From assembly GCA_900319625.1 (NCBI GenBank), contig ONPD01000005.1, positions 1 to 64,000 of the forward strand: a stretch of 64,000 bases of DNA. Direction: 5' to 3'. The notes beneath the pieces were generated by a model. The model did not search any database. It was not told the origin of the DNA and saw only the letters and a program-made list of their open reading frames with translations. Shown here in pieces: positions 1-6,845 of the stretch. Within the stretch, counting starts at the first letter, position 1, and each line of letters opens with the position of its first letter. Origin of the DNA: an uncultured Treponema sp. GTDB lineage: Bacteria > Spirochaetota > Spirochaetia > Treponematales > Treponemataceae. Both the position numbers and the translations under genes were made by a program.

Positions 1-208
1 CATCAAACAAGTGAGCAAGCACCAGCAAGTTGTCGATTGTTGGAATTGACTTTCCACTTTCCCAGGCATAAACAGCCTGCGGATATTCAAAACCGAATAT
101 AGCCTGAATATCGTGGACAGTGTATTCACTTTTGATTCTGAGTGATTTGATTTGTGCACCGGTTGCTTTCAGATCAACAACCGGCCTTTGAATAGTTACG
201 GTCCTCAT
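1..208 (-). CDS. XRE-family helix-turn-helix regulator, 3' end beyond window
   Basis: The gene runs off the left edge, so only the N-terminal ~69 residues are visible. The start ATG at 208-206 is chosen because GGAG lies about nine bases upstream and the frame stays open to the edge. The visible protein begins MRTVTIQRPVVDLKATG and then contains an HTH_3-like segment with DIQAIFGFEYPQAVYAWESG and SIPTIDNLLVLAHLFD. It is clearly paralogous to the regulator at 606-1025 (shared pattern PVVD..AT, IFGFE, YAWE, IP.I.N). The N-terminus overlaps the 3' end of the small gene at 174-362, as in many small toxin-antitoxin style pairs, but no toxin was recognised. Role inferred: DNA-binding regulator of its own locus. 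Confidence 0.72.
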   Translation of the reverse strand, partial: MRTVTIQRPVVDLKATGAQIKSLRIKSEYTVHDIQAIFGFEYPQAVYAWESGKSIPTIDNLLVLAHLFD

Positions 209-362
209 AGTTCATTTCTCCATCAACAAAAACTCCATTATCTTTTATGCCTGCACTTAGCAAACCATAAATCCAAGGTGTGCGTAGAATTGTCGAATAG
301 CATCTCTTTTTGCCAATCAGTGCACGAGATAATTTTGTAATGTCAAATGTGTCTGTGCTCAT
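174..362 (-). CDS. Small hypothetical protein upstream of and overlapping a HTH gene
   Basis: A 62-residue protein beginning MSTDTFDITKLSRALIGK. It has a good ribosome site (AAAGGAG, then a short gap, then ATG), and its last ~35 bases overlap the start of the HTH gene that follows, suggesting coupled translation. I do not recognise a family. The arrangement (tiny ORF followed by an XRE-type protein) resembles a toxin-antitoxin pair or a decayed one; that is inference from layout only. An opposing ORF on the plus strand over the same bases has no visible ribosome site and was not called. Confidence 0.45.
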   Translation of the reverse strand: MSTDTFDITKLSRALIGKKRCYSTILRTPWIYGLLSAGIKDNGVFVDGEMNYEDRNYSKAGC

Positions 363-399
363 TACGCACTCCTTTCATAAAAGATATTTTTACGCCAAC

Positions 400-541
400 G
401 GCGCAGCGGGTTTTTGTCTGGCATCAAACCAATGAGACACGGCGCTCGGCTTCTTACGTGAATGTCAAGGCACGCTTCGCTCTTTGGCCTTGACATCCCC
501 GTTTGTCGGGTTTTTGATAAACCCGCCATAGGGCCAGCGAC
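400..541. repeat. GC-rich intergenic block with two hairpins
   Basis: This gap between the two HTH genes is unlike the AT-rich sequence around it. It holds a 10-bp stem, ATGTCAAGGC at 462-471 pairing with GCCTTGACAT at 487-496, and a 7-bp stem, CGGGTTT at 507-513 pairing with AAACCCG at 519-525. The loop of the first carries CGCTTCGCTC, a style shared with other GC-rich intergenic blocks in this window (19900-19998 and 36850-36930). It may be a dispersed repeat or terminators; there is no ORF. Confidence 0.45.
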
Positions 542-592
542 TTTAATTTGTGATTTGTATTTTCACTTTAACAAATAAATTTTCATTTGTCA

Positions 593-609
593 TTAAACTA
601 TTAGTTTAA
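593..609. promoter_or_regulatory. Perfect palindrome at 3' end of XRE gene
   Basis: TTAAACTATTAGTTTAA is a perfect 8-1-8 palindrome overlapping the stop codon of the regulator at 606-1025. A near copy (TAAACTGTTAGTTTA, 1061-1075) lies upstream of the same gene. The pair looks like binding sites of the encoded regulator, flanking it on both sides; alternatively they are inverted repeat ends. Confidence 0.45.
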
Positions 610-1025
610 ATTTGAAGCTCTTCTCGAATCTCTTTCATAGCCTCTTGAAAGTCCTGAACTTTGCCTTCCTCAATATCAGCCAGCCCCTCAAGCAAGTGAT
701 TAACAAGAGTCCTATAAGTTTTATACTCAGGTATATCTTCATGGACTTCCATATTTGAGAAATCAATTTGCTTCAGGACATATAAATCTTCAACGTGGCA
801 TTTATACAGTTTAGCCAAAGTATCGAAATTTTCGATGCACGGAATATTCTTACACTTTTCATTTTCCCAGGCATAGATTGCTACCGGTGTCTCGAATCCG
901 AATATCTCTTGCAGCTGCTTTACGCTATATCCATTTTTATTTCGCAGTTCTTTTAGGAGTCTTGAGGTAGCCGGTATATCAACGACAGTTCGTTTTACCG
1001 GTCTAAGTGAGTATGAATATTCCAT
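606..1025 (-). CDS. XRE-family helix-turn-helix regulator
   Basis: A 139-residue protein. An HTH_3-like domain spans roughly residues 20-90 (LLKELRNKNGYSVKQLQEIFGFETP, then AIYAWENEKC, then IENFDTLAKLYKCHVEDLYV); the remaining C-terminus is acidic and probably helical. It is a paralogue of the truncated regulator at 1-208. A TATAAT box (1037-1032 on the minus strand) sits six bases from the ATG with no Shine-Dalgarno, so the mRNA is probably leaderless. The palindromes at 593-609 and 1061-1075 suggest autoregulation. Target genes cannot be named. Confidence 0.75.
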   Translation of the reverse strand: MEYSYSLRPVKRTVVDIPATSRLLKELRNKNGYSVKQLQEIFGFETPVAIYAWENEKCKNIPCIENFDTLAKLYKCHVEDLYVLKQIDFSNMEVHEDIPEYKTYRTLVNHLLEGLADIEEGKVQDFQEAMKEIREELQI

Positions 1026-1031
1026 AAATTC

Positions 1032-1075
1032 ATTATAAAGAGAAATCAGAAAAAGAATAGTAAACTGTTAGTTTA
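1032..1075 (-). promoter_or_regulatory. Promoter and operator-like palindrome of XRE gene
   Basis: Reading leftward: the palindrome TAAACTGTTAGTTTA (1075-1061), then TATAAT (1037-1032), then six bases, then ATG at 1025. A -35 hexamer is not clear. The palindrome matches the one at the 3' end of the gene in all but the central base, so the gene product is its likely ligand. Confidence 0.5.
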
Positions 1076-1105
1076 AAATTTTCAGTCTTTTCCTAACTGT
1101 CAGAA

Positions 1106-1141
1106 AACCCGGAGGCCGCAGGTTCGAGTCCTGCCCATGTA
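1106..1141 (+). other. Detached 3' fragment of a tRNA gene (candidate att site)
   Basis: The sequence has an intact T-arm, GCAGG / TTCGAGT / CCTGC at 1118-1134, preceded by AACCCGGAGG and followed by CCATGTA, which would be the 3' half of an acceptor stem. The upstream half of a tRNA is absent: the D-arm and anticodon loop are replaced by AT-rich sequence. AACCCGGAGG resembles the anticodon-stem end of methionine tRNAs, but identity is uncertain. Such 3' tRNA pieces are the usual scar of integration by tyrosine-recombinase elements, which fits the accessory genes on both sides. No integrase is visible in the window. Confidence 0.6.
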
Positions 1142-1191
1142 TGATAATTGGTTATCCATTCATTGACACCAGCATATTCCTGTGTTATTAC

Positions 1192-1241
1192 CCTTAATTA
1201 GAGATGAAACATATAAAATACAACTTCATCTCTAATTAAGG
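1192..1241. repeat. 17-bp perfect inverted repeat
   Basis: CCTTAATTAGAGATGAA at 1192-1208 is perfectly repeated in inverse at 1225-1241 with a 16-base spacer. It lies between the tRNA fragment and the decayed ATPase gene. It could be a hairpin in RNA, a regulator site, or the ends of a tiny mobile element. No poly-T tract follows, so it is not a canonical terminator. Confidence 0.5.
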
Positions 1242-1254
1242 AATAAGGTTATGA

Positions 1255-1759
1255 TTGGTCGAAAAAAAGAATGCAGGTTATACAAGAGCAGAAATTGTTG
1301 AAAAGCTACATATAACCGATGGTATAAGCATTACAAAAAATTTAAATGCACTAATAACAGGAGACTTCTTTACTATCATCCTGGAGAGGTAACGCTTTTG
1401 AAAATGTCTGCTTCAATCATGTTGAACAGTTAAAAAAATCACTGGGGATTTCTGGTGTAAATACATCATCTTCTGCCTGGTCTAAACGAGCAGAAGATGA
1501 AGAAGGAACTCAAATCGATTTGCTTATTATCAGGGATGATAATGTAATCAATATGTGTGAACTGAAGTTTTACAGCGGAGAATATGATGTAGACAATAAA
1601 TATTATAAAACTCTGATGGACAGAGAATCTCTCCTTCAAAAAGAAGTTTCCCCGAAGACAGTAATCCGAAGTACTTTAGTGACAACATTTGGATTAAAGA
1701 AAAACGAATACAGCAGCGTGTCCTCAAATGTCATTTTGATGGATGATTTATTTAATTAA
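1255..1759 (+). pseudogene. Decayed AAA ATPase (DUF234-type C-terminus)
   Basis: Two frames give adjoining pieces of one known protein type. From 1255 a piece reads KNAGYTRAEIVEKLHIT..ITKNLNALITGDFF, the winged-helix region after the ATPase core. From about 1382, in another frame, comes WRGNAFENVCFNHVEQLKK, then GTQIDLLIIRDDNVINMCEL, KFYSGEYDVD, to the stop at 1759. The latter is the PD-(D/E)XK-like tail of AAA ATPases common in Treponema and Bacteroides. The P-loop core is missing, about a hundred residues between the pieces appear deleted, and the frame is broken. A remnant ATG-led ORF starts at 1520. Confidence 0.7.
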
Positions 1760-1770
1760 ATTTAGTTTTT

Positions 1771-2202
1771 TTAAGAGTTCTCTTTTTCCCCTAAAATCAT
1801 ATTCTTAGTATCTTCTACAAGTTTAATAAAAGCTTTTGTTGAACTATCTTCAGTATGCTCAAAATCAAGTATAAAACCTTCAGTTCGCAGCCTATACCTT
1901 TCAAGTTCATTTTTTTCGTATTCTGTTTTGACCGGAATAATTGTATTTATTTGAGCTTTTTTTCTTAGATCCATCAAATTGAAAGCAACAGATTTTGAAT
2001 ATCTTTTAAGATATCTCTTTGCTTCAGGTGACAAACTTGGATTATATTTTAACGGCTTGTTCTTGTTAAGAGCTTTTCGAAAACCTTCCCAAATCTTGAT
2101 CATTTGGTCAGCTTCTGAATTGAACAATTTATAGTTCATATCTCCTGGCAAAATAGTTCTAATAAACTCTTCAGCAAGACTTAACTGTGTTAATATAGCC
2201 AA
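1771..2202 (-). CDS. Hypothetical protein
   Basis: A 143-residue, mainly helical, charged soluble protein with no recognised domain. The start is TTG at 2202, chosen because AGGAGG lies five bases upstream and no ATG is nearby. It follows the zinc-cysteine protein at 2215-3012 by 12 bases and is probably its operon partner. The gene converges on the ATPase remnant, with a few bases between the stops. Function unknown. Confidence 0.6.
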   Translation of the reverse strand: MAILTQLSLAEEFIRTILPGDMNYKLFNSEADQMIKIWEGFRKALNKNKPLKYNPSLSPEAKRYLKRYSKSVAFNLMDLRKKAQINTIIPVKTEYEKNELERYRLRTEGFILDFEHTEDSSTKAFIKLVEDTKNMILGEKENS

Positions 2203-2214
2203 ATCATCCTCCTT

Positions 2215-3012
2215 TTATTTTTTACTATAGCGTTCCCTGTTTCTTTCAACTTTCTTTCTAAAATCGTCCCGTTCTTTTTTATACAGTGGAAATTCGTCTT
2301 CTAAAATCCCGTTTTCAATTTTTTGAGCAAGCTTCCAGAGTTTTCTTATCTGTTGTACGACTGCATCCTTTTCCGGAGTCCGTTTAACTTCGAGAATTTC
2401 ATCATAATATTCATCAGGCGGAGCACCAAAAATATGACTTCCGGTAATAAGCTTTTTGCCAAACCGTATGCTCTCCTCACTGTATATACGATCGTCATAG
2501 GGATCTTTTAATCGGTCTGAAAGGGAATCTATCTCTTCCTGATTTTCCCTATAGAACTCAAGGAGTTTAGGTACTACAGAAAGTTCCTTACCGTAGACTA
2601 TGTCTTTCCGCTCCCCTTTATATTTTTTCCCTTTATATTTCTCTCTGGGAAGAAGTATTTTTCGGTATAGACCATTGTCATAGACTCGTAGTATAAATTC
2701 TCCACCTTCTACTAACCCCTTTCTCCGCCGTTCATAAATGACTTCAAAAAAATCTTGCGAAAAATTTTCGATTTTTCCTTGCTCTATGGCATCCGCTTTT
2801 TCTCTTCGCGCTTCATTGACAATCTTTTCATTACATTCCGCACAGCAGCGTTTATTTTCACCAAATGCTTCGTGTTCTTCTTCAGCGGTCCAAACGCCCC
2901 AGGTTGATTTACCATAGTCTGTGTATTCTTTTCCACAGAAGCAACATTTTCCTGTTTCCGTAATATGACCACCTCTTCTGGCTACCCATTCAGAAAATTC
3001 TTCTTTAGACAT
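2215..3012 (-). CDS. Hypothetical protein with N-terminal zinc-binding cysteines
   Basis: A 265-residue protein. Near the N-terminus are CCFC (about residues 23-26) and CCAEC (about residues 55-60), which look like two halves of a zinc ribbon separated by a WGVW..EEHEAFG segment. The remainder is rich in Lys, Arg and Glu and looks like a soluble, perhaps nucleic-acid-binding, protein. The start has a good site, GAGGTGA shortly before the ATG. It is the first gene of a two-gene unit with 1771-2202. No family recognised; a nuclease-like fold cannot be claimed because no HNH histidines are visible. Confidence 0.65.
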   Translation of the reverse strand: MSKEEFSEWVARRGGHITETGKCCFCGKEYTDYGKSTWGVWTAEEEHEAFGENKRCCAECNEKIVNEARREKADAIEQGKIENFSQDFFEVIYERRRKGLVEGGEFILRVYDNGLYRKILLPREKYKGKKYKGERKDIVYGKELSVVPKLLEFYRENQEEIDSLSDRLKDPYDDRIYSEESIRFGKKLITGSHIFGAPPDEYYDEILEVKRTPEKDAVVQQIRKLWKLAQKIENGILEDEFPLYKKERDDFRKKVERNRERYSKK

Positions 3013-3123
3013 GATGTCACCTCTTATATTTCCAATACAAAAAAGCAGAGCTTATACCAATTTGCACAGGCTGAAATTCTCCACAGTCCGCGCTTCTCTA
3101 AACCCTGCTAACTTTTACTAATC

Positions 3124-3720
3124 TTAAGATTCGATATAATCGCGTAATGATCTCCGATGAGGATCTCTTAATCTTTCCAGTGCTTTTTTTTCTATTTCTT
3201 TTATTCTTTCAGCAGGATCTTTCTTAAACAGTTCATATTCTTCCGGAGTCATCTTTTCAAAATCAAAATAATCTCTCATCCTTAATATTTCTTCATCTTT
3301 ATTTGTTTCTTCGCTGAATTCTATATTGCGTATCTTAGACTCCCTTAAAGGATTTCCTTTTCCGCCCCTATATGAAACATACCTTTCTAATGACTGAGGC
3401 AGTACCAGAGTTTCAATATCACAAGCTGCCAGAGCATTAAGTCCCAAATATTTTGTTCCTTCCTGAATTATGATTTTCTTTACCATTTTTACACCGCAAA
3501 AAAAGGTCTGAGGGAGAAATTCCACCCTGGGAGCCGTTATACTATTAATTCTACATGCTTTCTTTTTCAAATAATCAAAAAAATCATATATAACATCACC
3601 ATCAAAATCTCCGTTCAGTATGATGTCAGTTTCTTCATTAAGCGAATAGTTATTCTTTTCAAAAAGATTTTCCGTACCAACGTTTTTAAGAATGTCATCC
3701 TGAGAAATTTCTATTATCAT
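3124..3720 (-). CDS. Hypothetical protein with one BspA-like leucine-rich repeat region
   Basis: A 198-residue protein. Residues ~65-115 (VKKIIIQEGTKYLGLNALAA then CDIETLVLPQSLERY) resemble the LRR_5 repeat of treponemal BspA-type proteins, but only a unit or so is present and there is no signal peptide. The C-terminus is strongly charged (PAERIKEIEKKALERLRDPH). The start has GAGGGG upstream, placed inside the end of the preceding gene (3723-4415), so the two are probably co-translated. Function unknown. Confidence 0.62.
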   Translation of the reverse strand: MIIEISQDDILKNVGTENLFEKNNYSLNEETDIILNGDFDGDVIYDFFDYLKKKACRINSITAPRVEFLPQTFFCGVKMVKKIIIQEGTKYLGLNALAACDIETLVLPQSLERYVSYRGGKGNPLRESKIRNIEFSEETNKDEEILRMRDYFDFEKMTPEEYELFKKDPAERIKEIEKKALERLRDPHRRSLRDYIES

Positions 3721-3722
3721 AA

Positions 3723-4415
3723 TTATTCCCCTCTCTCCTTTCCACGCAGATATGAGCAGTAAGACGGTAAAAGAATTGATAGCATATATTTTTGCAGAGG
3801 AGGAATAAGACAGAGTTCCTCTTCAGAAAAAGTGTTTTTGTATCCGAAAATATTCAGATTTATATAATCAGTACCAGGATGATGATAGATTCCCGGCATA
3901 AAATTTATCTTCTCACTTTCAAAAATATACTCAAGATCTTCTGCATAACGATTAAAACGTCTGTCTACATCTTCATCAAAACGAAATGCGAAATCATAAG
4001 GTTCAATATCACCTTTCTTAAGAAATTTTTTAGCATAAAAGTCCATTATTTGACTGAAATGACTATTATTTGACAAAGAATAATGATCCTTCAACAGTTT
4101 GTTACACCATTTTAAGGCAAACTGCAAATCTGGGTGCGAAGCCATAAATTCTTCATCCCGTTCAAAACCGCCTTCCATTTTTTCATATTCAGTAATTCTT
4201 TTTTTTGGAAGAACACTCATTATAAAATGATAGAAGGGACTGTTTTTGTAAGTAGTCTGATAATTTACGTTGTGCCTCCATGTTGAATGTGGAATTTCTT
4301 TGCCGCAGCTCGGACAGAATTTTACATTAACCGGAAGCTTCCTCTGACAGCCCGGACAGGCTGGTAACTTTTTTAGTTTTTTCTTTAATGCTTCTGGTAT
4401 CATTACACTTCCCAT
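3723..4415 (-). CDS. Zinc-ribbon hypothetical protein
   Basis: About 230 residues from the ATG at 4415, preferred because GGGGGT lies five bases upstream; a longer TTG/ATG-led form up to 4442 is possible. Near the N-terminus it carries CPGCQRKLPVNVKFCPSCGK, a classical double-knuckle zinc ribbon (CxxC...CxxC). The rest is soluble and acidic with aromatic residues and has no recognised domain. It is followed two bases later by 3124-3720. Such ribbon-headed orphan proteins are frequent in accessory regions; function unknown. Confidence 0.65.
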   Translation of the reverse strand: MGSVMIPEALKKKLKKLPACPGCQRKLPVNVKFCPSCGKEIPHSTWRHNVNYQTTYKNSPFYHFIMSVLPKKRITEYEKMEGGFERDEEFMASHPDLQFALKWCNKLLKDHYSLSNNSHFSQIMDFYAKKFLKKGDIEPYDFAFRFDEDVDRRFNRYAEDLEYIFESEKINFMPGIYHHPGTDYINLNIFGYKNTFSEEELCLIPPLQKYMLSILLPSYCSYLRGKERGE

Positions 4416-4500
4416 AAATACCCCCATATAATAAATACGCAAAAGGTGTTTTTTTTAAGTAAATTTTTTTAACTTTTTTTGATTTTTTTTACTTTTTATA

Positions 4501-5040
4501 CTATACTGGTTTATAGTTACGTCTATTCCAGTTATCCACTTCCCATTGAGCAAGGGATTGCCCGGATGTTTTTTCCTTTATCTTATTAATCAGATTTATG
4601 TAAACCTGAGGCTCTTCTATTTCGGTCCAATTAACCATATCTTTGCCTTTAATCCCTGCATTTTTAAGGTTGATTCTGTCGATTGGAAGATGCGGCGGTT
4701 CTTTTATATAGCCGGCACACCAGTAATATTTACACATCATATTCAGAAGTTTCTGACAGGTGCCGAAATTCAATCTATTTCCCAGTTCTATGCTTTTTTT
4801 CTGAAGTTCTGCAATATTCTTGATATGCTGCTCTTCTGTTACCGGACAGTTATCTGTTTTCTCTTCTTGTGCAGCATAAGTATTCATTTTTTCTTCTAAA
4901 AAGGCTTTTATTTTCTCTCTAAAGTCATTTTTTGCCTTCTGAGTGGGGTTATTTTTCCAAACCCTATTGTGTTCAACAGCTGCGCCCCATGAGAGCATAA
5001 AAAATTCGTCTTTAAGAAATTTTATTTGTGATTCATTCAT
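4501..5040 (-). CDS. Hypothetical protein
   Basis: About 179 residues from the ATG at 5040 (MNESQIKFLKDEFFMLSWGA). The frame stays open upstream to 5205, but that extension would overlap the histidine kinase promoter and start, so the shorter form is chosen. The C-terminal part contains LPIDRINLKNAG and ..WTEIEE..VYINLINKI.., a pattern I associate with an unnamed bacterial family having a conserved PxDR motif; I cannot name a function. It is divergent from the kinase operon, with a palindrome in the 106-bp gap. Confidence 0.6.
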   Translation of the reverse strand: MNESQIKFLKDEFFMLSWGAAVEHNRVWKNNPTQKAKNDFREKIKAFLEEKMNTYAAQEEKTDNCPVTEEQHIKNIAELQKKSIELGNRLNFGTCQKLLNMMCKYYWCAGYIKEPPHLPIDRINLKNAGIKGKDMVNWTEIEEPQVYINLINKIKEKTSGQSLAQWEVDNWNRRNYKPV

Positions 5041-5096
5041 GACTTCAATTCTACTCCACCGCTTCAAAATTCCCTTGGGACGCTTTCCTAAAATTC

Positions 5097-5140
5097 TTGG
5101 GAAAATTTCCCAAACAAAAACGGGACTTTTGCTGTATACT
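5097..5140 (+). promoter_or_regulatory. Palindromic operator and -10 of the kinase operon
   Basis: TTGGGAAAATTTCCCAA (5097-5113) is a perfect palindrome in the divergent gap. TATACT (5135-5140) follows, ending six bases before the kinase ATG, so transcription would begin at or next to the start codon. No good -35 is visible, which would fit an activator-dependent promoter using the palindrome. Confidence 0.5.
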
Positions 5141-5146
5141 TGGCGC

Positions 5147-6199
5147 ATGAGCAAAAGTGCTGCTTTTTTCCCGAAAAATCTTATAAAAATTGAATTACTC
5201 ATCATCTATGTGGCAATAATCAATTTTGGTTTTTCCATTTATTTTAAGACCTGGTCGAATAAAAAGATTTCAGAACTGGATTCTCAGATGCTCAAAATCC
5301 AGCTGGAAGAAAACAGCGGCAATTTTAATCATGATGATTTGATTGAAAAACTCACTTACGATTACGCGCCTTTTACTTATTTTGATGAAGAATTAAAAAC
5401 TGAACTTTCAGAGATTATTGAACTTCTGGAAACAAATCAGAACACTATCGAACTGATAATCACTTTTCAAAACAACATGCACCAGACACAGAACCGACTC
5501 AACCTTGGCTACGACACGCTTTTGTACTGCTCTCTCATCCTCATTATGATTGCAGTTTTTCTGATTGTAGAAAAATCATTTAAAAACAGAATTGACCTTC
5601 ACCGCCTTAAAGTAATGAGCGAAGAACAGTCTAAAATCAGCCGCAACCTTCACGACGGTGTTGCTCAGGATCTTGCGGCACTTAAGCTTTATCTTGAAAA
5701 AGAAGATATTTCAAAATCAAAGTTTTATGCTCAGCAGGCTTTTAACGAAGTACGCTATATGATTGGAACCACTCACCTGAACCTGAACGAAAGCTTTGAA
5801 GAAATTGTAAAAAAACTGGCGGCAACGCTTGAAGCAAACTACAACATTTCAACAAAGGTCTATATTGGTTCAACAAAAATCCAGCATTTAAGCGAAAATG
5901 TTCAGATTGAACTTATCCGAATCCTGCAGGAAGCGCTTTCCAACATCAGCCGCCATGCAAACGCGAGCAATGTGGAAATCCGTTTTGTAGATGGCATCGA
6001 CGACTTCCGCTTTATTATAAAAGATGATGGCAAGGGATTTTCGGAAGAAGAAGTTGAACTTAAAAACAAGCAGAGCGCAAAAAAGCATTACGGCGTTTCA
6101 AACATCAAAGATCGAGTGGAACTTTTGGGCGGTACTGTCAATTTTATAAGCGAGGGAGGAACAACAATTGCAATCACAATTAAAGATTCTGTTTGTTGA
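5147..6199 (+). CDS. Membrane sensor histidine kinase (HisKA_3 / NarL-partner type)
   Basis: 350 residues from the ATG at 5147. TM1 is about residues 14-33 and TM2 about 124-142, enclosing a ~90-residue extracytoplasmic sensor with no known fold. The cytoplasmic part has the HisKA_3 box ISRNLHDGVAQDL (phospho-acceptor His169), an N-box EALSNISRHANA (about 262-272), the G1 motif DDGKGF (about 293-298) and G2 GVSNIKDRVELLGG (about 316-329). All catalytic motifs look intact. It overlaps the response regulator by ~30 bases. There is no Shine-Dalgarno; the -10 lies six bases upstream, suggesting a leaderless mRNA. The signal is unknown; the third gene of the operon (ECF-S-like) may be related to it. 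Confidence 0.9.
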   Translation: MSKSAAFFPKNLIKIELLIIYVAIINFGFSIYFKTWSNKKISELDSQMLKIQLEENSGNFNHDDLIEKLTYDYAPFTYFDEELKTELSEIIELLETNQNTIELIITFQNNMHQTQNRLNLGYDTLLYCSLILIMIAVFLIVEKSFKNRIDLHRLKVMSEEQSKISRNLHDGVAQDLAALKLYLEKEDISKSKFYAQQAFNEVRYMIGTTHLNLNESFEEIVKKLAATLEANYNISTKVYIGSTKIQHLSENVQIELIRILQEALSNISRHANASNVEIRFVDGIDDFRFIIKDDGKGFSEEEVELKNKQSAKKHYGVSNIKDRVELLGGTVNFISEGGTTIAITIKDSVC

Positions 6200-6845
6200 T
6201 GATCATGTGGGTTTACGGGACGGCATGACTCAGATGCTTAAAAATAAAGATTCCTCTTTTGATTTTGTGTGCGCAAGTGATTATGAAAGCGCACTGGAAA
6301 CCTTAAAGGAAAACCTCGGCATCAAAATTGTCATTCTTGATTTGAACCTTGACGGCAGAAGCGGACTTGAATTGATTCCCGAACTCAAAAAGCTTTCTCC
6401 CGACATTGCTATTTTGATTTACACCATGTTCAATGATGTGATTCATGTTGAAAATTCACTCTTGAACGGAGTTCAGGGCTACATTACAAAAGACGCAACA
6501 ATTGATGAACTTGCCTCTGCAATCACTACTGTTGCAAACGGCAATTCATATTTTAATAAGGCTGCAACTGAACTGATGCAGTCGCTTCTTGCAAAACATG
6601 GACGCGAACACGACATCACAAATGATTTAAGCTACCTTTTTGACAACTACAAATCACTTTCAAAAAAAGAGCGTGAAGTTTTTATTCTTCTTTCGCAGGA
6701 TATGCACGTTGCAGACATTGCCAAAAAGCTCGGTAAATCAGAAAAAACTGTCATCAATCAGCGAACCGAAGTTTATTCAAAACTCGATATTAAAGACAGG
6801 CACGATCTTCTTGAAAAAGCAAAACTTCTGGGGCTTACAGTATGA
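6168..6845 (+). CDS. NarL/LuxR-type response regulator
   Basis: 225 residues. The start TTG at 6168 is chosen because GGGAGGA sits just upstream, inside the kinase gene, and the next in-frame residues lead straight into the receiver (KILFVDDH). The receiver has acidic pair D11/D12, phospho-acceptor D58 in VILDLNLDG and the conserved lysine in YITKDA (about 108). The C-terminal LuxR-type HTH covers about 160-218 (LSKKEREVFILLSQDM, then VADIAKKLGKSEKTVINQRT). It is the cognate partner of the kinase, translated by coupling, and it ends overlapping the next ATG (ATGA). Confidence 0.92.
   Translation: MQSQLKILFVDDHVGLRDGMTQMLKNKDSSFDFVCASDYESALETLKENLGIKIVILDLNLDGRSGLELIPELKKLSPDIAILIYTMFNDVIHVENSLLNGVQGYITKDATIDELASAITTVANGNSYFNKAATELMQSLLAKHGREHDITNDLSYLFDNYKSLSKKEREVFILLSQDMHVADIAKKLGKSEKTVINQRTEVYSKLDIKDRHDLLEKAKLLGLTV

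Noticed and set aside
363-560. Integron attC site
   Set aside because: Paired hairpins and cassette-like small genes suggested it, but no core sites of the RYYYAAC / GTTRRRY kind could be found and no integrase is seen.
2215-3012. HNH endonuclease
   Set aside because: Cysteine pairs look zinc-binding, but the histidines and Asn of an HNH motif are not visible.
4943-5146. 68-residue N-terminal extension of the histidine kinase
   Set aside because: It would cover the divergent gene and its promoter; the ATG at 5147 starts a normal membrane anchor and has a -10 box just upstream.
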